The notes under the pieces were generated by a model. It did no database searches, was not told where the DNA came from, and worked only from the letters and a program-made list of their open reading frames with translations. A DNA stretch of 64,000 bases from JBBQFI01 sp038321775 (GTDB lineage Bacteria > Verrucomicrobiota > Verrucomicrobiia > Chthoniobacterales > UBA10450), in the NCBI GenBank assembly GCA_038321775.1, contig JBBQFI010000009.1:99372-163371 (forward strand), in the 5' to 3' direction. Shown in pieces: positions 25,404 to 34,389 of the stretch; position 1 is the first letter of the stretch; the number at the start of each line of letters is the position of its first letter. The translations under genes and the position numbers were made by a program.

Positions 25404-28400
25404 TTAGATTCCCAGTTGCTGACTGGAGAGGTAAAAATACAAGCCACGCTGCGCCATGAGTTGATCGTGGTTGCCCACTTCAGCGACCATTCCTTTTTCC
25501 AAAACCACAATCGAATCGGCTTCGCGAATCGTGCTGAGTCGATGCGCGATGACGATGGTTGTTCGGCCAGTCATCAATCGTCCCAGATTATCCTGAATCG
25601 CGCGCTCCGATTCGGTATCGAGTGCGCTCGTCGCTTCATCAAAAATGAGCACCGGCGGATTATTATAAACTGCGCGCGCGATGGCGATGCGTTGTTTTTG
25701 TCCACCGGAAAGCGACAAGCCTGATTCACCGATTTTGGTTTCGTATCCGAGTGGCAATCGCATGATGAAATCGTGCGCCGCGGCAGTTTGCGCAGCCGCC
25801 AGCACACGATCGAGATCCGGCTCCGAATCACCGAACGCAATGTTCCGCGCGATCGTTTCGTTAAACATATGATTTTCCTGCAAAACCATTCCGATATGGC
25901 GACGCACATCGCGATAGTTCAGCGCCTTCAAATCCACATGATCGAACATGATCGTGCCGTCTGTCGGTTCGAGCAGGCCCGCAATCAATTTGATCAACGT
26001 GGTTTTCCCGCAACCGCTGCGCCCGACGAACGCAACCATTTTTCCCGGCGCAATATCGAGCGTGATATCTTTTAGAATGTCGGGCGATTCGGGCCCGCCG
26101 TATTTGAAACTAACGCGGTGCAGTTCGATTCGACCTTCCAAACTGTGTACCGGTGTGAGACGCGATCGATCCCGTCCCTGTTCCGGCTCCTGTTCGAAAA
26201 TATCGTTGAGCCGATTGATCAGAACGCTGGCGAACTGCATGTTATCCCACACGCCGAGCGTGCGCAGAATTCCACCGTAGGCCATCGCCGTTAGCGAACT
26301 GAACGCGACGAATCCGCCAATGCTGAGATGTCCCGCCATCACCTGGTTAGCGCCGACCCAAAGAAAGATCGCAGTCGAAAGTAAACCGATGCTTTGCAGC
26401 ACGCTGTCGTAAGACATGACGATGAAACTGCTGCGGAATATTTTTTTTGAGACCGCGAGAAATTCATTCAACATCGCATCCCGGAACACCGTTTCCGCAG
26501 CCGCGGCTTTGACCGCTTCGATGCCTTTGATCGCATCGATCTGGTGCGAACTGTATTTGCCCTGACTCTCTTCCACGCCGGCGAAAAGTGGCCGCAGAAC
26601 CTTCTGCGAAAAATACATGAGGCCGCCGTAAAGCGGTGTCGTCGCCAGGAATGCGAACGTCAAAGACGGGCTGTAGGTAAACATCAGACAAAGCGCGCCC
26701 GTGAGTTGCACCATGGCAAGCAGCGCACCGATACCATGCTGCACCGCGAACTGCCGGACTTGCCGCGCACCGTCGAGCCGGCGTTGAATATCGCCCGTGC
26801 GCCTACTCGTAAAATACGTCATGGGCAATGCCAGCATTTGCCGACTGAGATAATCCAGAATCGCGGTGTCGAGACGAACCGCGATGAAGGAGAGTAAATA
26901 TTCCTGGGCTAACGCCGAGGCCTGCACAAAAAGCAGCGCCGCGCCCATGCCGAACAAGATCGTCTTTAGTAAGCCGACATCTTTTTCGACGATAACTTTG
27001 TCGACCACCATTTCGGTGAAGATGGGAAAGAGTAATTGCAAGAACGTCACGGCAATGGCCAGCAACAGAACCTGCAAAAATATCGTGCGGAATTTCGCAA
27101 AGAACGGCAGCAGCCATTTCAATCCTACTTTGCTTTCCGGCGCGTTTTCGAACGCGGTGGTGTAATCAAAAAGCGCGGCGTAACCAGACCAGTTTTGTTC
27201 AAATTCCTTGCGCGGAATTTTGCGCAAGCCGAGCGCGGGATCAGCAACTTTGACGTAGGCGTCAGCGACGTCGTAGAGCACCATCCAGTGGTTGCCTTCC
27301 CAATGCACGATCGCGGGCAATGGCATGAGGGGAAGATTGCGAATCGAAACTTTCAGCGCACGCGCCGCTAAACCGAGCTCGGTCGCGGCGCGACACAACG
27401 CTTTCAGGCTCGTTCCATCTGTAGCGGTGTGACAAAGCTGGCGGATTCGCGCGAGGCTTACTTTGCGACCGAAGTGCCGGCAAATCATTCCAAGACTTGC
27501 GGCACCGCAATCCATCTCATCGATTTGCTGCACGTACTCAAAACGCCGGATGCGTTTTTTGTTTTTGCGGAAAAGACCGCTCTCATCGGCAAACGGTTCT
27601 TCTTTATTTTCGGTTTCCGTCGCAGCGTGTTGTCCGTCGAGCGCGACTTTGTCGTGCGTCGCCGTTTCCGCTGGCAACATTTCCGTGGTGAAATCAAGCG
27701 GCACGCGCGCTTCCGTTTCGGCCTGATATTGCGCGAGACGTTCCTCCATCAATCTCCCGAATTCCGGGAAATGCTTTTTCAGATCGCGCACGGCTGACGG
27801 CTCGAGCGCAAGTAATCGGCAATCGCTGAATGCTTCCACCGAAGCCGCGCGCGGCGATCCGTTTAAAATCGAAAGTTCGCCGAAGAAATCGCCATCGCGA
27901 TAGAAGGCAAGATTGCGCTGGCTTCCGTTGTTCGAAGAAAACGCACGGGCGCGGCCTTTCTCCAGGATGTACATCGGCCCGGGTTCGTCTCCTTCTTTAA
28001 TGATGAAGCCGCCCTTCGCAATTTCGACCAGCTCCAGTTTTTCGATCACACCGCGCAACGCGGGCACAGGCAATCGGCCGAAATTGCTGAACTCGTAGAG
28101 AAATCCCTGCAAGGCGCGGTGTCGCGCCGTCATCTCGATATGATGTTTTAACTCGGGCGTTTCCTCGGCGAGCTGAAGAAAATCGCTGCGATCAAGTCGC
28201 AAGACTTCGACGGCGGTGCTGCAACGCACGGTCGCGATGCGCGTGCCAACTTGCGAAAGCGCCGCTTCACCAAAGCTATCGCCCGGCTTCAAGGTCGCGA
28301 GCACGATTTCAGTTCCTTTCTGATCGATTTTCACGACGCGCGCGCGCCCGGAAACCAGAATATAAAACGCATCAGCCGGTTCACCTTGCCTAACGAGTAA

Positions 28401-28517
28401 GTCCCCAAAGTCGTAATGTTCCTCCTGCAAAAGCGGCAGGATTTTTTCGAAATGCTCGTCCGGCAAAAATCGAAACAGGAGTGAGCGTCGCAGCAGGCTG
28501 TCGTCTTTCGCTTTCAT
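25404..28517 (-). CDS. Peptide exporter: two cNMP-binding domains, C39 peptidase and ABC transporter
   Basis: One polypeptide of 1037 residues from the ATG at 28517 (a GTG at 28544 would add 9). Two cyclic-nucleotide-binding domains occupy about residues 15-125 and 150-265. A Cys-39 peptidase lies at about 322-455 with all catalytic residues: Cys337 (DEMDCGAAS), His410 (EGNHWMVLYD) and Asp426 (VADPALG). A six-helix ABC membrane domain follows, then the nucleotide-binding domain with Walker A GRSGCGKTT, signature LSGGQKQR and Walker B VLIFDEATSALD. It should cut GG leaders and export the core peptides. The N-terminal sensor pair suggests gating by cAMP, cGMP or a related ligand, recalling NHLP-type exporters. 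Its start overlaps the PPIase stop as ATGA. Confidence 0.92.
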   Translation of the reverse strand: MKAKDDSLLRRSLLFRFLPDEHFEKILPLLQEEHYDFGDLLVRQGEPADAFYILVSGRARVVKIDQKGTEIVLATLKPGDSFGEAALSQVGTRIATVRCSTAVEVLRLDRSDFLQLAEETPELKHHIEMTARHRALQGFLYEFSNFGRLPVPALRGVIEKLELVEIAKGGFIIKEGDEPGPMYILEKGRARAFSSNNGSQRNLAFYRDGDFFGELSILNGSPRAASVEAFSDCRLLALEPSAVRDLKKHFPEFGRLMEERLAQYQAETEARVPLDFTTEMLPAETATHDKVALDGQHAATETENKEEPFADESGLFRKNKKRIRRFEYVQQIDEMDCGAASLGMICRHFGRKVSLARIRQLCHTATDGTSLKALCRAATELGLAARALKVSIRNLPLMPLPAIVHWEGNHWMVLYDVADAYVKVADPALGLRKIPRKEFEQNWSGYAALFDYTTAFENAPESKVGLKWLLPFFAKFRTIFLQVLLLAIAVTFLQLLFPIFTEMVVDKVIVEKDVGLLKTILFGMGAALLFVQASALAQEYLLSFIAVRLDTAILDYLSRQMLALPMTYFTSRRTGDIQRRLDGARQVRQFAVQHGIGALLAMVQLTGALCLMFTYSPSLTFAFLATTPLYGGLMYFSQKVLRPLFAGVEESQGKYSSHQIDAIKGIEAVKAAAAETVFRDAMLNEFLAVSKKIFRSSFIVMSYDSVLQSIGLLSTAIFLWVGANQVMAGHLSIGGFVAFSSLTAMAYGGILRTLGVWDNMQFASVLINRLNDIFEQEPEQGRDRSRLTPVHSLEGRIELHRVSFKYGGPESPDILKDITLDIAPGKMVAFVGRSGCGKTTLIKLIAGLLEPTDGTIMFDHVDLKALNYRDVRRHIGMVLQENHMFNETIARNIAFGDSEPDLDRVLAAAQTAAAHDFIMRLPLGYETKIGESGLSLSGGQKQRIAIARAVYNNPPVLIFDEATSALDTESERAIQDNLGRLMTGRTTIVIAHRLSTIREADSIVVLEKGMVAEVGNHDQLMAQRGLYFYLSSQQLGI

Positions 28518-29602
28518 GCGATTGAACTCGAGAACATTGGCCACTGAATATGTTTTGCCGTCAGCTCGGAAAAATGCCGATCGAGAATACGTCGATCCGC
28601 TCGCTCACGCACCTTCTCATCCTGCGCGCTCGGCTCAGATTTGTCGATGACGCGGCAAAGATGAAAACCGTCGCCGTGCGAAATCGGTTCGAGAATTTCG
28701 CCGGCGGAAACGCTCAAAAATTTCTGCTGCAAATCCTCCGGAAGATCTTCCAGCAAAATTTCCGCGTGCCGGTAGGGATATCGGCCTTCCCCCGCCACTT
28801 CCTCCATCGTCATGCCGTCATCGCGCACGCAGAGCAACGCTTCACGCGCCGCATCCATGGAATCCAATTCGATTGTTTCCAAATCGAATTTTGTCAGCGG
28901 CAAACGGAGCGATGTCATTTCACGCTCGCGCGCTTGTTTGTGCAAAAGCGCTTCTAGTTTTGCGCGATAACGCGCCTCTATTTCGAGCGTATTTTTGAAC
29001 CACGCCGGCTCACGTCCGATCTTGCCTAACCAATCGGGCAACTGTTTTTTGTCGATTCCACGATCCGTAAGAAATCGCTCTTCTTCGGCCGACATTAGCG
29101 CAGGATCGATTCTGTCTTTTGCTTCAACACGGCTTTCGGCCACGCGCCAGCTCAGACGTCCTCCCATGCGACCTAATTCATCCGATAGAATCAACTCGAT
29201 GATTAACAGCTCGCGCAACTCGTTAGGCGCGGAGGCGAACTCGATCACTTCGAATTCCACATCGTCGATCCGTTGACCCCAATAATGTCGGACAAAGTGA
29301 TCGCTAAAATCATTCAAGTTTAAGCCGCGCTCAGTCAGCCATCGCTCCGTTTCCTCAGCCGTGATGAGATCATGTTGATAACGAAACGATTCCGCCGCGG
29401 CATCGATCGCGGATTCATCAATCTCCATCTCGTTTGCATCCGCTTGTTTTTCCGCCGCAACGAGGCGCAATAATTCCTTCCAAACCGGATCGATTTCTCC
29501 GCGGAAATTCGCCGAATCAACCACATCGCGAATGGTGAACTCTTCGTTCCCGCTGGTAAAGATAACCCGGCTTTCGTCCAACGCTGTTTGGCCGCTATCC
29601 AT
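28514..29602 (-). CDS. SurA/parvulin-like peptidyl-prolyl isomerase of the export operon
   Basis: 362 residues, mostly acidic and helical. The C-terminal third (about 235-345) resembles a PpiC/parvulin domain: MTMEEVAGEGRYPYRHAEIL, AGEILEPISHGDGFHLCRVI, then a helix ending ILDRHFSELTAKH. No signal peptide is visible, so it would act in the cytoplasm or be exported atypically. PPIase-like proteins recur beside C39/NHLP exporters, where they are thought to hold or present the substrate; that role is inference here. It is the first gene of the operon and is coupled to the transporter by a 4-bp overlap. Confidence 0.72.
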   Translation of the reverse strand: MDSGQTALDESRVIFTSGNEEFTIRDVVDSANFRGEIDPVWKELLRLVAAEKQADANEMEIDESAIDAAAESFRYQHDLITAEETERWLTERGLNLNDFSDHFVRHYWGQRIDDVEFEVIEFASAPNELRELLIIELILSDELGRMGGRLSWRVAESRVEAKDRIDPALMSAEEERFLTDRGIDKKQLPDWLGKIGREPAWFKNTLEIEARYRAKLEALLHKQAREREMTSLRLPLTKFDLETIELDSMDAAREALLCVRDDGMTMEEVAGEGRYPYRHAEILLEDLPEDLQQKFLSVSAGEILEPISHGDGFHLCRVIDKSEPSAQDEKVRERADRRILDRHFSELTAKHIQWPMFSSSIA

Positions 29603-29660
29603 TAGGGGAATCGCGATTAACTGGCAATTCGCGAAAAAAGTCGAGCCTGATGAGTACCTC

Positions 29661-30692
29661 TCAGGATAGACTCCAATCGAGCACGATTTTACCCGAGTTT
29701 CCGGACTTCATCAGTTCGATCGCTTCCTGGAACTGCGTGTAGGGAAAACGATGTGTGATGACGGGTGAAATATCGAGTCCGCTTTGAATCATGGCCGTCA
29801 TTTTGTACCACGTTTCGTACATCTCGCGGCCGTAGATTCCTTTAATCGTGAGCGCGCTAAAGACGACGATGTTCCAATCGATCGCCGCGCTTGCCGGCAT
29901 GATGCCGAGCAGCGCGATCTTGCCGCCGTGAAACATCGCCGGCAACAAATCGGCCATCGCTTTCGGACTGCCCGACATTTCGAGCGCGACATCGAAACCC
30001 TCCTTCATCCCGAGTTCTTTCATCGCATCGCCTAACGAATTTGAACGCACATCCAACGCAAGCGTTGCGCCCATTTTTTTGGCAAGATCAAGGCGATATG
30101 GATTGATGTCGGTAATGACAACATTGCGCGCACCGGCATGCCGGCAGATCGCCACGGCCATGCAACCGATCGGGCCGGCGCCCGTGATGAGAACATCTTC
30201 GCCGATGAGATCGAACGAAAGTGCGGTGTGAACGGCGTTGCCTAACGGATCAAAACACGAAAGCACATCGAGCGGAATTTTCGGATCGGCGTGCCAGACA
30301 TTATCCATCGGGATGGAGAGAAATTCCGCGAACGCGCCCTGGCGATTCACGCCGACTCCCTGTGTGTTCGGACAAAGATGACGTCGGCCCGCGAGGCAAT
30401 TCCGACAATGTCCGCAAGTGATGTGACCTTCGCCCGTCACGAGATCGCCCGGCGCAAAACCTTTCACATGATCGCCCACGCGCTCAACCACGCCGACAAA
30501 CTCATGGCCGACGACCATCGGCACGGGAATGGTTTTCTGCGACCACGCGTCCCAGTTGTAGATGTGAACGTCCGTTCCGCAGATTGATGTTTTTTTGATG
30601 CGAATCAGAACGTCATCGCTGCCAACTTCGGGAACGGGAACATCTTCGAGCCAGAGTCCCGGCTCGGCCTTGCGCTTCACGATTGCCTGCAT
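29661..30692 (-). CDS. tdh: L-threonine 3-dehydrogenase
   Basis: Zinc-dependent, NAD-linked medium-chain dehydrogenase producing 2-amino-3-oxobutanoate for Kbl. The catalytic zinc site CGTDVHIYNWDAW and GHEFVG, the structural zinc cysteines CGHCRNC...C, and the nucleotide motif GAGPIGCMA are present. I set the start at the ATG at 30692 (MQAIVKRKAEPGLWLEDV, 343 residues), matching the family; the frame is open 10 codons further. It lies 58 bp upstream of the export operon on the same strand, so read-through is possible. Motif copies are at 30030 and a variant at 30240. Confidence 0.95.
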   Translation of the reverse strand: MQAIVKRKAEPGLWLEDVPVPEVGSDDVLIRIKKTSICGTDVHIYNWDAWSQKTIPVPMVVGHEFVGVVERVGDHVKGFAPGDLVTGEGHITCGHCRNCLAGRRHLCPNTQGVGVNRQGAFAEFLSIPMDNVWHADPKIPLDVLSCFDPLGNAVHTALSFDLIGEDVLITGAGPIGCMAVAICRHAGARNVVITDINPYRLDLAKKMGATLALDVRSNSLGDAMKELGMKEGFDVALEMSGSPKAMADLLPAMFHGGKIALLGIMPASAAIDWNIVVFSALTIKGIYGREMYETWYKMTAMIQSGLDISPVITHRFPYTQFQEAIELMKSGNSGKIVLDWSLS

Positions 30693-30804
30693 CGTTTTTT
30701 GCACGAGGACCAAGTTAGGCAAATCGCGAACGCCGCAAAGTGATTCTTATTCGCGCTCGGTAATCGGTGGACAAAGTTCTTTTCTGTCGGGAAGATGCCG
30801 ATGC

Positions 30805-31719
30805 ATGTCTGTTACGGTTGAGCGAGCGGATTCGAAACCGGCGACGCGGCGGTCTGTCTTCATTCTGCGATTCGCCAGCACCATCACGCTTTGGACGGTC
30901 GCGCTCGTCATTTGTTTTTCCGGTTACGAACTCGGCTTTTTTGCGCTGATCAGCGTCGTCGGCATGATCGCACTCTGGGAATTCTACGGCATGCTCGATC
31001 ACAAGGGCCTGCCGAATTTCAAGCTCACCGCCATGATTTGCGGCGCCGTCATGCTTGTCGGCAGCTTCTATTATTTTTCGCACTACGGCCCGGCACGTTC
31101 CTACGATTTTGAAGTCGCGATCCTGCTTGTTTTTTTGCTCACGGTGATCACGCGACAAATGTTCAACAGCCTTCGTGATGACGAACCGTTGCGCACCATG
31201 GCTTACACGCTCTTCGGTCTGCTCTACGTCCTTTGGCTTTTTAATTTCATCACCAAAATCGTCTACGTTGTGCCGCGTTCGCCGACGGGCGCGGTGACGG
31301 GACAGTTCTACTGTCTCTATCTCATCGCGGTGACGAAATTCAGCGACATGGGCGCCTACCTCACAGGCAGTGTGATCGGCCGGCATCAATTGATTCCGCA
31401 CATTAGCCCGAAAAAAACATGGGAAGGATTTTTTGGCGCGCTCGCATTTTCGTTGTTCGCCAGTCTGGCTTTGTTTCGGCTTATGCCTGGCCACTTGCCG
31501 GTGTTAAACTGGACGCATGCGATTGTGCTTGGGCTCTTACTTGGTTTCGCTGCGGTCATCGGTGATCTTGCCGAATCGATCGTCAAACGCAGCACGGGCG
31601 TGAAGGATTCCGGGAACATGCTTCCAGGAATCGGCGGCGCACTCGACCTCGTCGACAGCTTGCTCTTTACCGCGCCGCTGTTGTTTTTTTATCTGCGGCT
31701 GGTCATTCACGTTCCCTAA
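30805..31719 (+). CDS. cdsA: Phosphatidate cytidylyltransferase (CDP-diglyceride synthase)
   Basis: Integral membrane enzyme of about 304 residues that makes CDP-diacylglycerol from CTP and phosphatidate for phospholipid synthesis. Several helices are evident. The C-terminal signature reads GDLAESIVKRSTGVKDSGNM then LPGIGGALDLVDSLLF, where the classical consensus is PGHGGxLDRxDS, so the His and Arg are replaced. I believe this variant is normal for the phylum. SPKKTWEGFFGA is also typical. The ATG at 30805 is preceded by GGAAG; the upstream open frame is antisense to tdh. dxr follows 28 bp later. Confidence 0.9.
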   Translation: MSVTVERADSKPATRRSVFILRFASTITLWTVALVICFSGYELGFFALISVVGMIALWEFYGMLDHKGLPNFKLTAMICGAVMLVGSFYYFSHYGPARSYDFEVAILLVFLLTVITRQMFNSLRDDEPLRTMAYTLFGLLYVLWLFNFITKIVYVVPRSPTGAVTGQFYCLYLIAVTKFSDMGAYLTGSVIGRHQLIPHISPKKTWEGFFGALAFSLFASLALFRLMPGHLPVLNWTHAIVLGLLLGFAAVIGDLAESIVKRSTGVKDSGNMLPGIGGALDLVDSLLFTAPLLFFYLRLVIHVP

Positions 31720-31747
31720 GAATTTCGCACGCACGATTCTCTTTTAA

Positions 31748-32899
31748 ATGAAACGCAAACGCGTTGTGGTGCTGGGCGCGACGGGATCCATCGGCGAAAG
31801 CGCGCTGAAAGTGGCGAACGACATTCCAGAGCGGATGGAAATTGTCGGCCTCGCCGCGAACGCGAACGCGCGCAAACTGGCGGAGCAGGCGAATGCAGTC
31901 CGGCCAGAAGCGCTTTGTCTCGTCGATGAATCAAGGCTGGGCGAGCTCTGCGCTAATCTGAATTACAAACCCAGGATTTTTGCCGGCGAAGAAGGTTTGC
32001 AGGAGATCGCTTGCCTAACGAATGCGGAGATGGTCCTTGTTGCGGTTGTCGGCACTGGTGGTCTGCGGCCCGCGCTCGCGGCAATCGAAGCTGGAAAAGA
32101 TCTTGCGGTGGCGAGCAAGGAAATTCTCGTGATGGCCGGAGAAGCCGTCATGAGTGCGGCGGCGAAGAAAAATGTGCGAGTGCTCCCGGTTGATAGCGAA
32201 CACAACGCGATTTTCCAATGTCTCGATGGCAGAACTTCCGAAGTCCGACGCATTATCCTGACGGCATCAGGCGGACCGTTCCGTGAAACGCCTAACGAGC
32301 AATTCGCTGATATCACGTGCGAGCAAGCGCTTAAGCATCCGACATGGAACATGGGCCCAAAGATCACGATCGATTCGGCAACGCTCTTTAACAAAGGCTT
32401 GGAAATGATCGAGGCGCATTGGCTTTTCGGCGTGGAGATGAAGCGCGTCGAAGTAGTGATTCATCCGCAAAGCATTGTGCATTCGATGGTGGAATTCGCC
32501 GATGGCTCGGTCCTGGCGCAGCTCTCGCATTCCAACATGTGCTTCCCAATTCAATACGCGGTCACGTGGCCCGATCGTGTGCCGAACTCGCTTCCACCGC
32601 TCGATTTCGGCAAACTTTCGAAGCTGGAATTTGCGACGCCGCGCTACGACGACTTTCCGGCGCTAAATTTAGCGCGGCGCGCGGGTGAAGCCGGCGGCAC
32701 CCTCCCTGCTGTTTTGAACGCCGCTAACGAAGTTGCGGTCTCAGTTTTCCTCGATCGACGCATGAAATTCCCTCGTATCTGGCAATTGGTGGAGGAAGTG
32801 ATGAATCGTCACCGCGTCGTTGCGCATCCCAGTCTGGATGAGATATTGGCCGCCGATCAATGGGCGCGCGAGGAAGCGCGACGCATCGTCGGGAAATAA
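31748..32899 (+). CDS. dxr: 1-deoxy-D-xylulose 5-phosphate reductoisomerase
   Basis: Second enzyme of the MEP isoprenoid pathway, NADPH-dependent, target of fosmidomycin. The NADPH motif GATGSIGESALKVA is at residues 9-22. The metal and substrate residues lie in VDSEHNAIFQCL and ATLFNKGLEMIEAHWLFG, with the flexible loop HPQSIVHSMVEFADGS. 383 residues, a normal length. It is the start of a dxr-rseP-ispG run, typical in many bacteria. Motif copies are at 32013 (CLTN) and 32290 (TPNE). Confidence 0.97.
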   Translation: MKRKRVVVLGATGSIGESALKVANDIPERMEIVGLAANANARKLAEQANAVRPEALCLVDESRLGELCANLNYKPRIFAGEEGLQEIACLTNAEMVLVAVVGTGGLRPALAAIEAGKDLAVASKEILVMAGEAVMSAAAKKNVRVLPVDSEHNAIFQCLDGRTSEVRRIILTASGGPFRETPNEQFADITCEQALKHPTWNMGPKITIDSATLFNKGLEMIEAHWLFGVEMKRVEVVIHPQSIVHSMVEFADGSVLAQLSHSNMCFPIQYAVTWPDRVPNSLPPLDFGKLSKLEFATPRYDDFPALNLARRAGEAGGTLPAVLNAANEVAVSVFLDRRMKFPRIWQLVEEVMNRHRVVAHPSLDEILAADQWAREEARRIVGK

Positions 32900-32908
32900 T
32901 TTCTGATC

Positions 32909-34327
32909 ATGATTCTGCACATCGCTCGCGTTGCCCTCGTCATTCTCGAGGTCGTCGTTCTTTTCAATCTGCTCATCATCGTGCATGAGCTTGGACATTT
33001 TCTCGCGGCGCGCTGGCGCGGACTGTATATCGAAAAATTTGGCGTCTGGTTCGGCAAGCCGCTTTGGAAGAAGACGATCAACGGCGTCCAATACTCGTTA
33101 GGCTCGCTCCCCTTTGGAGGGTTTGTCGCCTTGCCGCAGTTGGCTCCGATGGATATCATTGAAGGCAAAGCGGATCTCGAACGTGACCGTCTCGCGCCGG
33201 TAAGCGCACTCGATAAAATCATCGTCGCGATCGCCGGCCCGTTTTTCAGCATGTTACTCGCCCTGGCGTTCGCCTGCATCGTCTGGGTCGTCGGGCATCC
33301 CGTCGGCGAATCCGATATGACGACGACGATCGGCTACGTCATGGCTGATTCACCAGCTGCGAAAGTTGGATTGCAACCGGGCGATAAGATTCTCGAAGTC
33401 GATGGCAATTCGGTGAAGCGGTTTCTCGGGATGAACGACAGCGTGACCTGGAACGTTATGCGCAGTGAAGGCGAAAAGATTCCAGTGAAATTCGAGCGTG
33501 ACGGTCAGGTACAAACTGTTTGGGTCGAGCCTTACAAAGCCAAGACGACCGGATGGCGTCGCAAGAGTGTTCGCCAATTGCTCATCCTTCCCGCGGAGAC
33601 ACCGGTGATTGAAAAGGTGGAAGCGAATACGCCTGCTTCCGCGGCCGGACTGCAACCACGCGACGTAGTTCTCAGCTTAAACGGCAAACGGATTTACAGT
33701 CCAATGGCGGTCGCTGATTGGATTGATAAACATGGCAAAGAACCGCTGGCGCTCGAAATTCAACGCAACGAAAAAACTTTTACAGCGTCGGTGACACCGA
33801 AGCCGTTGCCGACTGAAGGTGAAATGAAACCGCGCATTGGCATCGGCTGGGATGTAGATGGCCGCATCTCAATCGCGCATCCGAATCCAATCGAGCAGGT
33901 TTACAAGAGCATTACGAGTACATTGGAAACACTCGGTGCTGTCGCTTCGCCGAAATCGGATGTGAAGTTTCAACACATGAGCGGACCGATCGGCATCGGT
34001 TCGATTTACTATCGGCTTTTTGAAAACGAACGAGGTTGGCAACTGGCACTTTGGTTCAGCGTCATATTAAATGTAAATCTCGCGATTCTAAACATGCTGC
34101 CGATTCCCGTGCTCGATGGCGGGCATATCGTTCTCGCCTTGATCGAATCGGTGCGGCGCAAACCGGTGAACATGCGGATTCTTGAAATCATTCAGACTGG
34201 CTGCGCCGTCTTGATCATTGGTTACATCGCTTACGTGAGCTTTTTCGATCTCGGGGATTTGCTCGGAGGCTCCCGGGCGGAGAAGCGTGCGTCGCAGCCG
34301 ACTGCGACGGCGACTCCATCGCGTTAA
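32909..34327 (+). CDS. rseP: Site-2 zinc metalloprotease RseP
   Basis: Intramembrane protease that cleaves anti-sigma factors or signal peptides. The zinc motif HELGH is in the first membrane segment (LLIIVHELGHFLAARWRG), two PDZ domains follow (around 150-215 and 230-310, each with a GLQPGD/GLQPRD loop), and the third ligand region reads LNMLPIPVLDGGHIVLALIE. 472 residues with a small Ser/Thr/Pro/Ala-rich tail. It lies 9 bp after dxr. Confidence 0.95.
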   Translation: MILHIARVALVILEVVVLFNLLIIVHELGHFLAARWRGLYIEKFGVWFGKPLWKKTINGVQYSLGSLPFGGFVALPQLAPMDIIEGKADLERDRLAPVSALDKIIVAIAGPFFSMLLALAFACIVWVVGHPVGESDMTTTIGYVMADSPAAKVGLQPGDKILEVDGNSVKRFLGMNDSVTWNVMRSEGEKIPVKFERDGQVQTVWVEPYKAKTTGWRRKSVRQLLILPAETPVIEKVEANTPASAAGLQPRDVVLSLNGKRIYSPMAVADWIDKHGKEPLALEIQRNEKTFTASVTPKPLPTEGEMKPRIGIGWDVDGRISIAHPNPIEQVYKSITSTLETLGAVASPKSDVKFQHMSGPIGIGSIYYRLFENERGWQLALWFSVILNVNLAILNMLPIPVLDGGHIVLALIESVRRKPVNMRILEIIQTGCAVLIIGYIAYVSFFDLGDLLGGSRAEKRASQPTATATPSR

Positions 34328-34389
34328 TCAATCGTCCTCGTTGCGCGCCGCTCCGCAGATTTTATCTTGCTGGTTAACGAAGGTGGCCT

